Assembly (NCBI GenBank): GCA_014529385.2 | Contig: CM043951.1 | Location: 112,346,969 to 112,410,968 of the forward strand | Direction: 5' to 3' | DNA from: Adiantum capillus-veneris | Lineage: Eukaryota > Streptophyta > Polypodiopsida > Polypodiales > Pteridaceae | Length of the DNA stretch: 64,000 bases | In this document: piece by piece, positions 47,256 through 59,400 of the stretch | How the letters are laid out: every line of letters begins with the position of its first letter | Numbering within the stretch: the stretch's first letter is position 1 | The notes under the pieces: model-generated | What the model saw: only the letters and a program-made list of their open reading frames with translations | Databases searched by the model: none | What the model was told of the DNA's origin: nothing | Made by a program: the position numbers and the translations under genes

Positions 47256-47785
47256 ATTGGCTTAAAATTAAAGTCTTTTCTAACAGGAATGCTCCGGATG
47301 CTCTATAGATCTATCAGAAACACTCACAGTAACTTTTGGACTTCAATTAGGCTTTCAACCACACTTTTGCGTCTTTTTGCGTCTTTAACAAACTTGTAAT
47401 GATTCTACCAAGCAAGTGTACATGCATGAAATGCTCTAGATCTGAATCATGATGTCCTACTTACTCTACTCCTACCTATCATGAAGAAATGGTGATAATG
47501 GTGTTTTTGGTTGCTTTTTGGCCTCTCCAGACTCTCAAGCTCTCCTCTCACCACTTCTACCACTCCAACTCCTACTCTAGAACTTGACTACTATCTCAAA
47601 CTACCTAAGTCTACCTCCTCTACCTAAGTCGAAGGATCTAGGCCAGACACACGCTTCCTAGACTCCTTCTAAGACCTAGAGAGTCTTCCACCCTCTGATC
47701 CTATCTAAATGTAAAGCGAGACTCTTGGCTAGCCAAAAATACCAATCCTCAAGGATTAGTCTCGGTCACCTACCTAAGGTTTTCG

Positions 47786-47803
47786 TCCTTGGCAGCGGCG
47801 CCA
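47786..47803 (-). other. A primer binding site
   Basis: The minus strand reads TGGCGCCGCTGCCAAGGA one base from the LTR. From memory of plant tRNA-Asp (GTC), its 3' end would pair with TGGCGCCGTTGCCGGGGA, three differences away. tRNA-Asp is therefore the likely primer. Confidence 0.75.
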
Positions 47804-47804
47804 A

Positions 47805-48747
47805 TGTTGGACGGGTACGCCGCGACAGACGTCAGCACAGCGAGAACTCACCTAACAAGTAATGTCAGCTAAGGACGAAGCTCGACCCGCAGGCGCGTGG
47901 AAGTAAGCATAAGGTGTCAACCTACACTCGACCGACTCCTAACTAATTCCTACAGAGGTCTCTACCAGTTGTCTAAGTCACAGCCTTCAAGAGTGCAAAA
48001 GAGGAAAATTCCTACAATGCTTGCTAGAGCCAAACACCCATCAAACACTTTCGAAACACCATAGAACTTGAAGGAGACCCTACTAATACCTATAGGACAC
48101 TCTCCCTAAGTTCTATGAACCAAAATCACGACCCAAAACAACCGGTGCAGAAACACGTAGAATGTCTGGTCGAAATTTGCAGGTCTTCGGTTCTGAAATC
48201 TGAAGTGCCTAATGTGTAGCTCTACTCAATGTGAACGCGTGGATATGATGCAATGCGAAATCGGAAAATGTATGCTCACCCAAACAACCAATGAAGCTCG
48301 TAGAAGGAGCTCCCAAAGCTAGACCGTACGCGCGCAATGTTGGTATCGGCGCGTATCACTAGTCGGGGGCAACACGCTGCACTTCTCCGCACTCGATTTC
48401 GACCACCGTAGCACACGTAGCGTTAAGACGAAGCTCACACTCTCTCTCTCTCTCTCTCGTACACAGTATGCTCACTCACAGACTTCAAACTTGGTTTAAA
48501 ATAACAAAAGGTTTTTTCCATTAAGGTCAAAAACTGGTATATATACCTTACAACTTCTGAAACCCTAAAGTTCCAAAATCAACCATCTACTCAATCTAAC
48601 TATCAAAACTAGGATACAATATGGAAACTTCTGTAAGTCCCAATATTTACAAGGTGAAAAATCGGGTTTTCCTCAATGAATGAATAATTACAAAAATAAT
48701 AGTCCGCCGAGTAGTTAGACGTCGTGGGGTGTGTCCAGCTTCTAACA
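47805..48747 (-). repeat. A 5' LTR
   Basis: Intact at 943 bp, TGTTGGACGG to CTTCTAACA on the plus strand, followed by the GCTTT duplication. Confidence 0.95.
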
Positions 48748-48752
48748 GCTTT

Positions 48753-48886
48753 TCATCGATATATCATACATCATAGATCTTGGAGATGTAGCTCATGTTA
48801 CTGTACTAGGTAGCATATGTCAAAATTGTGCTAGTTAGCATTGTCCGGGACATGAAAAAGTGTGACACGTTAACATGCTTTTACCC
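48753..48886. mobile_element. MITE-like TIR element, right half
   Basis: It ends with the inverted copy of the 4515 terminus (GACACGTTAACATGCTTT, to about 48881). It also repeats TGTGCTAGTTAGCA from the left half in direct orientation. Confidence 0.65.
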
Positions 48887-51800
48887 TCTGGTGGTATGGG
48901 ATACTAGAAAGTGGAGTATATGGATGATGGCAGGCATAAGAAATATTGTTTAACTAGAATTTTTTTCTCTCAATATGTAAAATTTTTGACACAAAATACT
49001 AACCATTAATTTTGACAAGTATGGATTGCAGATTCCTATCTTCGCAATTGAGGACAATTGCTAATAGAGAGATATGTAATGGAAATTGATATTTTACTAG
49101 TTATTAAAGTTGATAGGTGGAAAAAGCTGATCGAGCTATGGAATATGAAAAAAGATAAACATGTTATGTACATTTTTATTATTCAAGTCCTTTTAGGAGC
49201 TATGAACATTGTTGTGTCCACTTGGGCAATATGTACTCACTTTGAGCATTCAAAAAATCTATAATTAAATATGTGCAAGAGGAAAATTCTCACTGTTTCA
49301 TGGGGGAAGATTGCACCCTATGTCTGTATCTATTATTCTCTCCTCTTCTCTCTTCTCTCTCATCGTGCCGGTGTAGCACTCCATTCTATGAGGTGCATTT
49401 GCACGTGCTCTCTTGATTTCTTCTGCTCTCTATCTCTCTCTAGTCACATGCAACTTTGATTATGTGCTATGGGTTTCTCTAGGTAGACAGCCTTATTGTT
49501 TATGGCCTATGTTGTGTTATTTTGAATATTTTGCAAGGCTCTCTACGCCTCTATTTATAGCACATAATGTACCTAGAAATCTTGTTGATGTAGATTTTTA
49601 TCTATCACTTTGTAGCACTCTTTGATGTTGTTTTGTGAATCTTTTTTTGGATCAATTTTATTTTAGTGTCATACAAGGCAAGAGATCAAAGTTAGCAAGC
49701 ATCTTATGACCATAGTCACCACACCACATGCTTTGACAATGCATACATATGATACAACATTGCAAGAAGTGAGCTTCTTTAGGACACTTTGACCTTGATA
49801 AGTAATGTCACACCACTTCCATATCCACAAAGCATCACCAAGTATACCATGATGCTCCAACAAAGGATACATTTGAATCCTGCCATAGATTATTTCCTTT
49901 CCAATGTCAATGACCCCAATTAGAGAACAAGATTTGAGGATGGACACAATCAAGAGCTTGTTAGGTTTGTTGAGGAGTGTAAAAATCATTGCACAAAGGC
50001 CCTAGACTCTCAAAATTAAATCATATCTATAAAAGCACAACCTAGCACAACATGATACTCTAAAAACCCTTTCCTCACAACCTCGTCATGGATTTACTTT
50101 CCCTCTCCAACAAGCTCAATTACCCATCATGATTTCGTGGAGTGCTTGAAATAGGGCATCTACTAGCTACAACTCTCTGTCATCTCTGAACTAACTCTTT
50201 GTGTAGGTATATTCATAATCAAGTTGATCCATAATAAGAATGGTGCCATTGGCTACATAGAGATAAAGGTGTAAGACTCCTCGGTCTTAAAATCAACTAC
50301 CATATCATTGTAGGAATTTTGGGTTTAAGTCATGATCAAAGCTAAGTGTGATTCTATTCAATGGCACCTCAAAGGATTTGATGATTTTATATCAATCTCA
50401 AAAATAGTTTCAACTAAATCTGTGATAGATGCAAAAGCTGGAATACAATGGTGGGTATGGAAAACTCAAACTATGTGGTGATGCTAGTACACAAAGGGGA
50501 TCCAAGGCACTAGTCGCGTCCAAGAGATATGATGGGGTTTAAAGCAAGGTGGTCCAAGGAGGTTCCACCTTTTGTATGGTGCTACAAAAAGTGTCCCCTA
50601 CATTGTTGTTGATTGTATACCTTGAAGATTGAAACTAGGGCCCTGATGTTAGGTTGTTTGAATGCCCTTAAAGATCCCACTTGAAATCCTCCTACTTGAG
50701 TTTGAGGCACCATAGCTTGTAATTGCAAAAGCATTGCCTCCTTGGTCCTTGCTGATAGAACTATAAACTTATGGCATTCATTTTACTACTCTTCTTGCAA
50801 CACTTTTGTCTTTTTGGCTTGTCAAATAAGATTGTGTCATTCTATCTCTCTAAAATGAACCAAATGGATTTCTTTTTATTCTCATAGGTGAGATCTTGTT
50901 TTCCCTTCTTAAAAGGTTGGTTCATCCGAGTCATCAAGCTCAATTTCAAACTCCTCTTAGCACCTTTTCCTTTATACAAGTGTCCAGATCCACCAACATT
51001 ATGATTGGTATAATATATCACATCCATTACCCTTGAATCTATTAATTGGCTAGATTCCCATGTACCAAGTTAACTCCTTCTCTTTAGTGATCATGTAAAA
51101 GACCCAATTTCATCCTCCTTTGTGATGATAATCCTAGATAGTTCTTTTCTACCTATTCAAGGTTGATTCACAGTAGATATACTAATACGGTGTTAACGGA
51201 TTCCTTTGATCGATAAAGGATCTTACCATGTCTCTTGGTTTACATCCCTCATGAATAGGCTACTTTACTCCCATTCATGGAAACGATATTAACTTATATG
51301 TGTTTATATTTCTTCACAACAATAGCAATTGCATTACCAATCATACATTGGGGAAATTGTGAAACATGCACGAGCCTTTTGATCTCAAAAGTCACAAGAT
51401 GCATAAAGAAGCCATGATCCATGACACATGCAACCCTACTATAGTAAATATTGAACATCCCATAGTAGTATTGTTGGTTCTCTTTGTAGAACAAGAGTTT
51501 CTATCATCTCAATCCCTCCTACTCTAGTCTCTATGTTCTGCTAAACAAAGAGGAAGACAAACAACTACATGAATCAACTCAAAAGGTGAATAGACTTCTA
51601 TTGATTATCAAAACATGTGAAATACAACCACTCAAGTAGAAATATGACTAGCTAGAGAAATAATGACAAAAGATAACATATTTCCGAAGAGTCTCTTCTA
51701 GGTGTGAACTGTCAAAGAATAAAAAACCCATAAACTGTTATTTGTTAGAGAATTAAATCACAAGCACACTATCTCAAGTGGGTTCAAATGGTTCGCAATG

Positions 51801-51939
51801 TTTTCCTTGTACACAACATAAAGATACATACGTAAAAGAGAAAGAATGCTAAACATTGTGTATTATAGGTATATAAACAAAACACAAGCCGGTGCATAAA
51901 TCACAATAGGGATCCCATACTTGTTGTAATACCATAACC
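48887..51939. other. AT-rich stretch without recognisable genes
   Basis: Only short frames are present, none with a recognisable motif. A CT-rich patch lies at 49330-49440. It probably consists of long-decayed repeats. Confidence 0.5.
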
Positions 51940-52290
51940 AAATAGCAACATCCAATAGCCTAGGTCACATCATCCAAAAGGAAACCTTTGACATCCTAAG
52001 CTGGGAAATTGTCATAGGAGACAACAACCTACAACATCCATTGTTGGGGAACCAAATCATACAAGACAAAAACCTAACATTGGAAGTTGGAGATCCAAAT
52101 TATATGAGACAAAAATCTTTGATATCCCAAGTTGGGAAATAAAGTCATACGATATAACCATCAAAATCCATAGTCAAGAAGAAAATCCATACAAGCCAAA
52201 AGTTTAATGTATCCCAAGTCAAGAAACAAAATCATTACAAGAAAATTAACTCCAACATCTTGAGTTGGGGAACCAAGGCATACAAAAGGA
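51940..52290. repeat. Degenerate tandem repeat of about 50 bp
   Basis: Six or seven diverged units follow the pattern CCAAGTTGGGAAACAAA, then TCATACAAGACAAAAACC. Each can be lined up by eye with frequent substitutions and small gaps. Confidence 0.55.
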
Positions 52291-52649
52291 TAACTTTGTC
52301 TTGAGGAGTGGAAAAGACATACCATGCCATGATGATTGAATTATTCGCTAGATGTACCATACCCTCAAAGAAATGCCATAATGGTAAGAGTAGAAGGAAA
52401 TTTGGTAGATACTGTCAAAAGTAAAAATGCAACAGAACCAATGCATAGATGCTATCAAAAGTGGGAGAATAAGCATATCCAGTTGATGTTTACCTATTGG
52501 ATACAACACATGATGGTCCTATCTGACTAGAACTAATAGCCATTGGTCTATATTTTTGAGCTTGGGAGTCTTGTTTTTGTGAATTTTGTATGTCCCAACG
52601 TTGGAGATGATGCTTGAACAACACACACACTAACAATTGGGAGTATCTC

Positions 52650-53165
52650 ACTATTGAGGCCTTAGACGATGACAATGCACAAAGTGAACATCTCAACGAT
52701 GAAGAAGGATGATATTTTCCCATGTATGGTGGGCACCAGGACACAATTAGTGACACAATATGCATCGGTGATAACTTTTCCACCAATGCCAATGAAGTTG
52801 GAGCTGACTTCTACCTTTTCAGGTTCTCAAAGGAGAAATACAAAACCGTAAGAACCTTGAGGGATTCCTAGGGAAACATAATTTCAAAAAAATCATATTT
52901 GGTTGAGGGGAACTACTATGAGATGGTTGAAAGTGATGAGGATGTTTATTACATATTGTTAGGTCAACCAAAAGTGCTTATGGAATCACACTTGGTTAGA
53001 TCAATTAAGATACCCTTGGAACCCTTAAAAGGAGAGCCACATAAGTTCAAACTAGCTACAGAGGTATACAAAACTGTATACAATACCATGCCAATATCAA
53101 TGTGGTTGCATAGTGTCACTTATAAAAGTACCAATTTGAAGCTTCAAAATACCTACAAAAGATAG
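52650..53165 (+). pseudogene. Unrecognised coding-like remnant
   Basis: In the frame that includes 52899-53165 the sequence reads about 170 residues with two stops (near 52710 and 52863). Examples are EVGADFYLFRFSKEKYKTVR, then SYLVEGNYYEMVESDEDVYY and SHLVRSIKIPLEPLKGEPHK. The composition looks like real protein rather than a chance frame. I do not recognise the family. It ends before element I and shows no LTR or TIR of its own. Confidence 0.4.
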
Positions 53166-53629
53166 TGCATAACATTATGTGCAGTTCATTCCAGCATGTT
53201 CTTGTAGCCAAAATACTTTTGTAGCCCAATATACATCTTTTTTGAGTCAACCCTGGGAAATTGATAGTTTGAAGCTTCAAAGCGCCTATACATGTCCTCA
53301 ACGTGTGGTTTCACCTTAAACCCAATGGTAGAGAGTTGGATTGAGTTGTGGCCCACATCTATATTCCTCATATGAGGTCTTCTTGAAACTCTTATGGATA
53401 GCCTCATTGACATATATGCCATCCTTTGTAGGCTTTAGGGTGTTGAAAGACTCAGCCAAGCATTGTCACTCAGTAGCATGCTGCCACTTTACCAGCCAAT
53501 ATTTTAAATCCCTTGACAAGTATTAGGCATGGGGGTGCTCGATATCAGATACTATGATGTATCTACCAAGAAGACTATAATGATATTTTTAAAAGGTGTT
53601 GTCAATCAAAATAACGATGCACTCATCAT
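53166..53629. other. Stretch without a supported gene
   Basis: Short frames on the minus strand (for example 53186-53422) have no recognisable motif and are interrupted when extended. Confidence 0.4.
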
Positions 53630-54041
53630 ACAAGATATGCCCCTCCCCGGGGGTCCATGCACAAAATACATAATTTTCACTATACAAGAGAGTTGTAGAA
53701 GCGTTTGCATAGGGGTGGAGTTCTCAGCACCTCACCAAGCATGGAGTTTAGGCCATGAATCGGACTGCATCCAGATGCACCTAGCAACTAGTGCTACCCC
53801 TCAATGGGTGTTATGAATGAAAGCGTACTCAAGGGAAATATGACACTGTGGAGGGTGTATAAATGTGTACACCCCGTTGCAAGAAAACAGAGAGAGAATA
53901 TAGTTGAGGGTGAAATAGAGTGCACAGATACATGAGATAATCTTTGAATGTCCCATCTAAATGAAACAGGCAATCATATATTAATGCAATGACAAAATCT
54001 GGGTATACCATAAAATCCAAAAACTAGCAGAGCACCGGACC
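53630..54041 (-). repeat. I 3' LTR
   Basis: Aligns with 58957-59400 with many substitutions and small gaps; the borders are approximate. Confidence 0.75.
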
Positions 54042-55600
54042 CTGTGTACGGATCGACCAAAAAGAAACTTTTCCTTATAGTAGAGTAGGTCTTAATGTAT
54101 ATTGGGTGTCCTGCTATAGGTATACCATGAGCTTCGTGTAATATCTGAAGTTTGGTTCCACTTTGATTTGGGATACAAAGACAATTACTCAAGTAAAGGT
54201 CTTCGCCTTCAACGTGGAAGCCTTTGATTTGCCTCTCTTCCTTCTTCGTGTGATTTTTTAAGTTCATCAACTACTATATTTTTATGTAATATGGTTCCTC
54301 AATCGTACCTTCTCAAATAAGGTCAATTAAAGAGGTAGTAGAGGTTATGACAACGGCTACAATACTCTTCCTGCTTAAGGCATCAGCCACATGATTTTCC
54401 TTCCCAGGTTTATATTCAATTCCAAAATCATATTCACATAATAATTCCACCATCTTCGTTGCCACATATTAAGGTCAGGTTGGGTGTGGATCCACTTTAG
54501 GCTTCTATGGCTGATATGTAGTTCAAATCTCCTTCCAAGAAGATAATGTCGCCATACTTTAAGAGCATGCAGAACAGACAATAATCCCAAGTCATGCGTA
54601 GGATAATCTAACTCGTGTATATGTAACTCAGGAGATTCATAAGCTAGTAGGTTTTCTTCTTGAGATAGAACGCCACCGATTACTTGTCTAGTTGCATCAG
54701 TGAGCATAGTGAATGTCTTTGAGAAGTTTGGAAGCTATAGATTGGATCATTCACCAAAGCTTCTTTAAGTTTATCAAAACCAGCTTGAGCATGTTCATTC
54801 CAAGTAAACACTTTAGCCTTCTTAAGTGTATTAGTCAATGGAGATGCAATCTTCACGTAGTCTTAAATAAATGTACGATACTATCCCGTTAAACCAAGAA
54901 AGCCACATACTTCTCGTACTAATTTCAGTGTAGGCCAAGCTATAACAGCTTTGATCTTACTTGGATGAGTAGAAACACCATCCTTGGATACAATAAAGCC
55001 CAAATATTCGTCCTTGTAAGTGAAAAAGGTGTATTTTCTACGTTTAGCATAAAGTTGATTTTGACGAAGAAGTTCAAGTACTTGTCGCACATGCTGTTCA
55101 AAATCTTCTCTGTTTCTTGAGTAAACCAGGATATCAACAATGAAGACAAGAACAAAATCATTAAGATGCTCTCGAAACACGTCAATCATGAGACGATTAA
55201 AAGTTGCAAGAGCATTGGTAAGTCCAAAAGGAATAATCTAATTCATAATGTCCAAAACGAGTATTAAATCCTATCTTTGGTATGTCCTCCTACTTGATCC
55301 GGATTTGGTAATACCCTGACTTAAGATCAATTTTTGTGAGGATAGATGCTTTGTGTAATCGGTCAAGAAACTCATCATTGCTTGGTACTGTGTACCTATT
55401 CTTGACTATTACTTGATTGAATCCATGATAATCAATACAAAGACGTAGAGTACCATCCTTCTTTTTTCGATTAAAGAGAACAAGAGTACTCCATGGAGAA
55501 ATTCTGGGTTGAATGAATCCTTGTTCAATAAGTTGAGTTAGTTGCTCCTTGAGTTCTGCAGATTCAAGTACCAACATTTTGTATTGTCTATGGGTAACTG
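54042..55600 (-). pseudogene. I pol remnants: RT, RNase H, integrase zinc module
   Basis: RT pieces are FIQPRISPWSTLVLFNRKKK with LRLCIDYHGFN (55290-55577) and FVLVFIVDILVYSR (about 55150), where the usual FIDD is FIVD, so a catalytic Asp is lost. RNase H reads MLTDATRQVIGGVLSQEE, LKVWRHYLLGRRFEL and ISHRSLKWI (54375-54707). The integrase start reads LHEAHGIPIAGHP and TYSTIRKSFF (54100-54150), and then the left LTR follows. Stops and shifts separate all pieces. About 1 kb of the usual integrase is deleted. Confidence 0.8.
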
Positions 55601-57268
55601 GTTGATCTCCTAGAGAAATCTCTATTGCATGATCAACATCATGCTTGGGTAGCTATGAAAGATATTTGAGAAACACATCATCAATTAGGTTATCTATTTA
55701 GGTTCAGGTGAATATAACTTCTTCTCTTTAGGGTTAAGCTTTACTGTGTAATCGTTTCATTCTTCCTATCACTCTTCATAAGCTTGGCAAAGTTCACTAG
55801 TCTGATTTTAGGATTTCCCCGTTTCCTTATAATTCTAACCCTAAAGTTTTGGTCATTTTTAAAAGTCAATGAAGCGTCTTTACAATGTATGTGAGCATCA
55901 TTTTCCTTAAGACAATCCATTCATAGGCTTCCATCATAGATCCCTATGGGTAAGACTCTGAAGTTTGCACAAGTATTGTGACCATCCAAAACAAAATTCA
56001 AGTTACCCACTCAAGTAGAAGATTTAACCTTACTACTCACAGATAATTCCATCTTAAGGTCTCTATCAGGGTGTGGAAACAAAATGAGATTTCTGATGCA
56101 CTTAGGATATATATAAAAATTTGAGTTATTGAAAATTGTTCGTTCACTCTCTTATGTTCAATTGCAGGATGAACATATGCATTCGCTAGATTTCCTTCGC
56201 CTCTTGCCCCTTGATATCTATTTACTTGAGGTCTTCCTTGAGGCCTTTGATTCCCTCCTCCTCCTGGTGGAGGCTGACGATTAACATTTCCATTATTGTT
56301 ATTGTTGGTAGGCGGTCCATTCCGGAAAAAAGGTGGATTGCCTGGTCTAGAGTTCCGTGGTTTTAAGGTTGTCTCTAACTTTGGTTAAAGTTCTAATGAT
56401 TGAAGTTCCTCTAAATTATATGCAGTCTAGGTCTAAAATTTTTGAAATTCCAATTCGGGTTAAAGTTCCTACATCATAATTATCCACCAATCTTGTGAAG
56501 CTTGAATTGTTAAATGGACAATCTCTAGACTGATGTCCAGGATCAAGAAAAGTGTAACACAATTGATCTTGTGTGGCCTTCATATGTAATAATCTTTTTC
56601 TTCTTTGATCTAGATTTTCGGACCTTTGTTCCTCCTCGAGACGAGGCCTGTAGGTTTTGGTTTCCTCTTTTTGGTATTGAATAACTCTATTTCAATGGGT
56701 TTGCCTATATCAAGGCATCTGTAAATTTGTTAAGACAAAGACTCTGGAGTCTAGTCTTCATAGGAATATGTGGCCATGACAAGAATCGAGCTCCCTTGAC
56801 CTCTTGAGTCATCCCTGTTGGAGCATACTGGACAAGGTTCAAGAAATGTTGATAGTATGATTCCAAATCTCTAGTTCCTTGAGTACATTCAAGATACTCA
56901 TTCATACGGTTTAAATGATAAACTTTGTTTTGATAGCTCTTCTTGAGTTGGGTCTTAAGATAATCCCAAGTTGCTGCATTAGGATCAACATTGTTTTTTG
57001 TGAAATGGTCTCTCCACCAATGCTTGGTTGTTTTATCTAGTTTAAACTTAGAAATGATAGCTTTGTTTACTGCAGATGAATGGGCCAAATCAAAGTAGTC
57101 ATCCATGCGCTCAATACAATCTTCAAGAACTTTGCCTATATCTTTCTCACTAAAGTTTCTAGGTTGATACTTGCGAAGCATAGCATTGAGGTCTTTATCA
57201 ATGATGGCGTATTGAGGAACAATAGGTGCATTTACATTAGCAGCAGCCACATTTTCTCTAGGATGCAT
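55601..57268 (-). pseudogene. I gag and gag-pol junction
   Basis: The frame from 57268 to 56705 starts MHPRENVAAANVNAP and has the Gag capsid pattern DDYFDLAHSSAVNKA, KHWWRDHF, LKKSYQNKVYHLNRMNEYL and LESYYQHFLNLVQYAPTGM. Near 56515-56560 a zinc knuckle is recognisable as CYT, F, LDPGHQSRDC. The second Cys is Phe (TTT for TGT), so it could not bind zinc normally. From about 56500 to 55600 the frame is broken, and the protease cannot be followed. Confidence 0.75.
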
Positions 57269-57335
57269 TTTATTTTACTGCACCATATCAACCAATATCA
57301 CACTTAGTATAATATTCTAATCCGCACGAAGTCCT

Positions 57336-58702
57336 CTAATCCAAATAAAATAGACAATTGAGAATAAAATGAGAGAGAGAATAGGAGAAGAATAATATAT
57401 AAATTAATCCAATTTCTATATCACAAAACTTAGGGGTTCCTCTTTCATACCAATCCTCTCCTCGTGATACATTCGTAGGCGGTATCCCATCAAAGTAGTG
57501 TACATGAGCATGCCATTCATTTACATCATCTCTATAGAAATATCTACTCAATTTTACTACCATTGATTGAGCTTGAGCAAATTCACTAATGCATCTGGGC
57601 TTCTCGTGGTCATCAAAGGTACTAGTGACATTGTGAGGATTATATCTGAGAATAGGCCCATATACTATATTAAACCAATCATGGGATACATAATAGAATT
57701 GGTTACTACCATTTTACTTCTTCCATACTCTGATTATGACCTTTTCTCAAAATTCCATATCTTTGGTTTAGCATGAGAGCCTTCTTACTAAGTACAAGCT
57801 CTCGACTTAATATTCCAAAAGCGAACACAGGTTAAGGTAAAGAACATATATTTGTACTTTGATGTCTCCTTCTTGGATCTTCTCCTTGAATAGAAGCTAT
57901 GGATCGGTCACAAACATATCACGCACTTGTGTTCCATGTTTAACATACAGCTCTCATGATATGTAAGTGTTCAGCACAAGTTAGTCTCTAGATCCCTTTG
58001 AAGCTTGAACCACTTCAATTCCCCAATGGATATTGAATCCAAATGCATAATTGGAAAAGACCTTTGGGCAAAATCACTTGGGAGTTCATCTAGACAATTA
58101 GGAAGATCCATTCAAAAACAAGACAAGGAGAGAGAAGACTTAGTACATATGTGAACCAAAACAAAGTCCATGCTTCTTTGATTCGTCAAATTTACTTTTT
58201 ATGATTTCTTTACAATATTATGGATGTCCTGGATCCAACTCTCAAAATATTCTTCTAGCTCTCATGAAGAGGTATTCTCTTAATCCTCCCACGCAACAAC
58301 GTGGTCTATAGCTATTCTCTAGTTTTTTTTCCCTATGACAGCTTTAGGAGCTTCAAACTTCTTAGAAAATCTGGTAATCCTTAACATTTGGGAGCACATT
58401 GCCAAATCGTAGGCCTAACCACATTCTAAGTTTAAGTAGCTGAGGCTGGCAAACAAGTCTCTTGGACTATCGTCAATGTAGATAAAGAATTGATGGAATG
58501 GTTCTTGGTGATGGGTAAGGTATCTATGATCAACACTCTTCTAATAAGTTGTGCTTCCTGGCATGCGGAAGACTTTGGTCCCAATTTCTAAGTAAAAGAG
58601 TTCCCTTTCATCTCTTGATAACCATGTTTCCATATTGTTGAACACTATGGCCAAAACCTCATTTCCCTGGCTAAAGCATTCAGATGTCACTCTCGGAGCC
58701 AT
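57336..58702 (-). pseudogene. I: unrecognised ORF upstream of gag
   Basis: From ATG 58702 (MAPRVTSECFSQGNEVLA) a single frame can be followed to about 57960 through several stops, then in shifted frames to 57336, in all about 450 codons. Protein-like segments include ERELFYLEIGTKVFRMP, FHQFFIYIDDSPRDLFASLS, LPNCLDELPSDFAQRSFPIM, SHDWFNIVYGPILRYNP and RYFYRDDVNEWHAHVHYFDG. I recognise no family. It sits between PBS and gag, where Ogre-type gypsy elements carry an extra ORF1, but I see no evidence of homology to that protein. A captured host gene is an alternative. Confidence 0.5.
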
Positions 58703-58942
58703 TTGTTACTACAAAACAAACATTCAAAGAAATTACAACACCGTTGTTGAATGGTTCAACCACTTTACCATAACTCAACCCAATTACTTCCATTCAAGAA
58801 GACAAGTCAAGCAAGAACCACCAACCAATGTTAGCTATCGATGCATCATAAATACAATATCCTTTTCCAGACAGCCTGCATGATTCATAACTAGCCTGAC
58901 TAGTATCACGCTTTAGGGTATCCCCATAACCTTCAAGCATCG

Positions 58943-59400
58943 GCTCTAATACCAGTTGAGAGATACCCCTCCCAAGGGTCTATGTACAAAATATTCAATA
59001 CACAGCTTTATACAAATTTTAATACACATCAGAGTTGCAAAAGTGTTTGCATAGGGGAGGAGTTATTAGTGCCTGACCAAGCATAGAGTTAAGGCCATGA
59101 TCCGATTGCATCTAGAGGCACGTAGAGACTACTGCTATCCTTGAATGGGTGTAATGAATAAAATCATACTCAAGGGAAATATAACATTGTGGAGGGTGAA
59201 TATATGTGTACACCGAATTGCAGGAAAAGAGAGAGAAAATACAGTTGAGGGTAAAATAGAGTGCATAAAAACAACAGAGTATATTTAAATGCCCCATCTA
59301 AATGAAACAGGCAACCATATATTAATGCAATGAAAAAATCTAGATATACTATAACATCTTGAAAGTTTATGACAAAATAACTAGCAGAGCACCGGAGCCA
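58943..59400 (-). repeat. I 5' LTR and primer binding site
   Basis: LTR 58957-59400; PBS 58943-58954 (initiator Met-tRNA type with one change). Confidence 0.8.

Larger units (their letters stand above)
45979..47785 (-). other. A 5' leader with four palindromes
   Basis: A leader of about 1.8 kb between PBS and gag with no coherent frame. It contains palindromes at 46388, 46664, 46790 and 47232. Confidence 0.75.
4664..48747 (-). mobile_element. Element A: giant Ty3/gypsy retrotransposon, host of the nest
   Basis: The ends are TGTTGGACGG and CTTCTAACA, and the flanking 5-bp duplication GCTTT is exact (4659-4663 and 48748-48752). The 5' LTR is on the right (47805-48747) and the 3' LTR on the left (4664-5236 plus 13952-14313). 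PBS and polypurine tract sit at the expected inner edges, and the coding frames read on the minus strand. Removing B, F2, C, E and one duplication copy for each leaves about 19.4 kb. The order is gag, protease, RT, RNase H, two zinc modules, integrase, retropepsin-like domain, Trp-motif tail, spacer, ORF3. The aligned start of the two LTRs shows about eight differences per 100 bases, all transitions, so A is old. Confidence 0.93.
53630..59400 (-). mobile_element. Element I: decayed Ty3/gypsy retrotransposon
   Basis: Two related LTRs (about 53630-54041 and 58957-59400) share long blocks such as ATATTAATGCAATGA and CTAGCAGAGCACCGGA. The PBS on the minus strand at 58943-58954, TGGTATTAGAGC, is two bases from the right LTR. 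Minus-strand remnants run gag, RT, RNase H and integrase zinc module, and most of the integrase core is missing. An additional frame lies between PBS and gag. The LTRs are well diverged, so it is old. The outer borders are approximate and I did not find the target duplication. Confidence 0.82.

Noticed and set aside
4511-48886. A single 44-kb DNA transposon bounded by the inverted termini at 4515 and 48882
   Set aside because: Element A's LTR ends and GCTTT duplication lie inside those termini, so A interrupts a small element; the content between them is retrotransposon.
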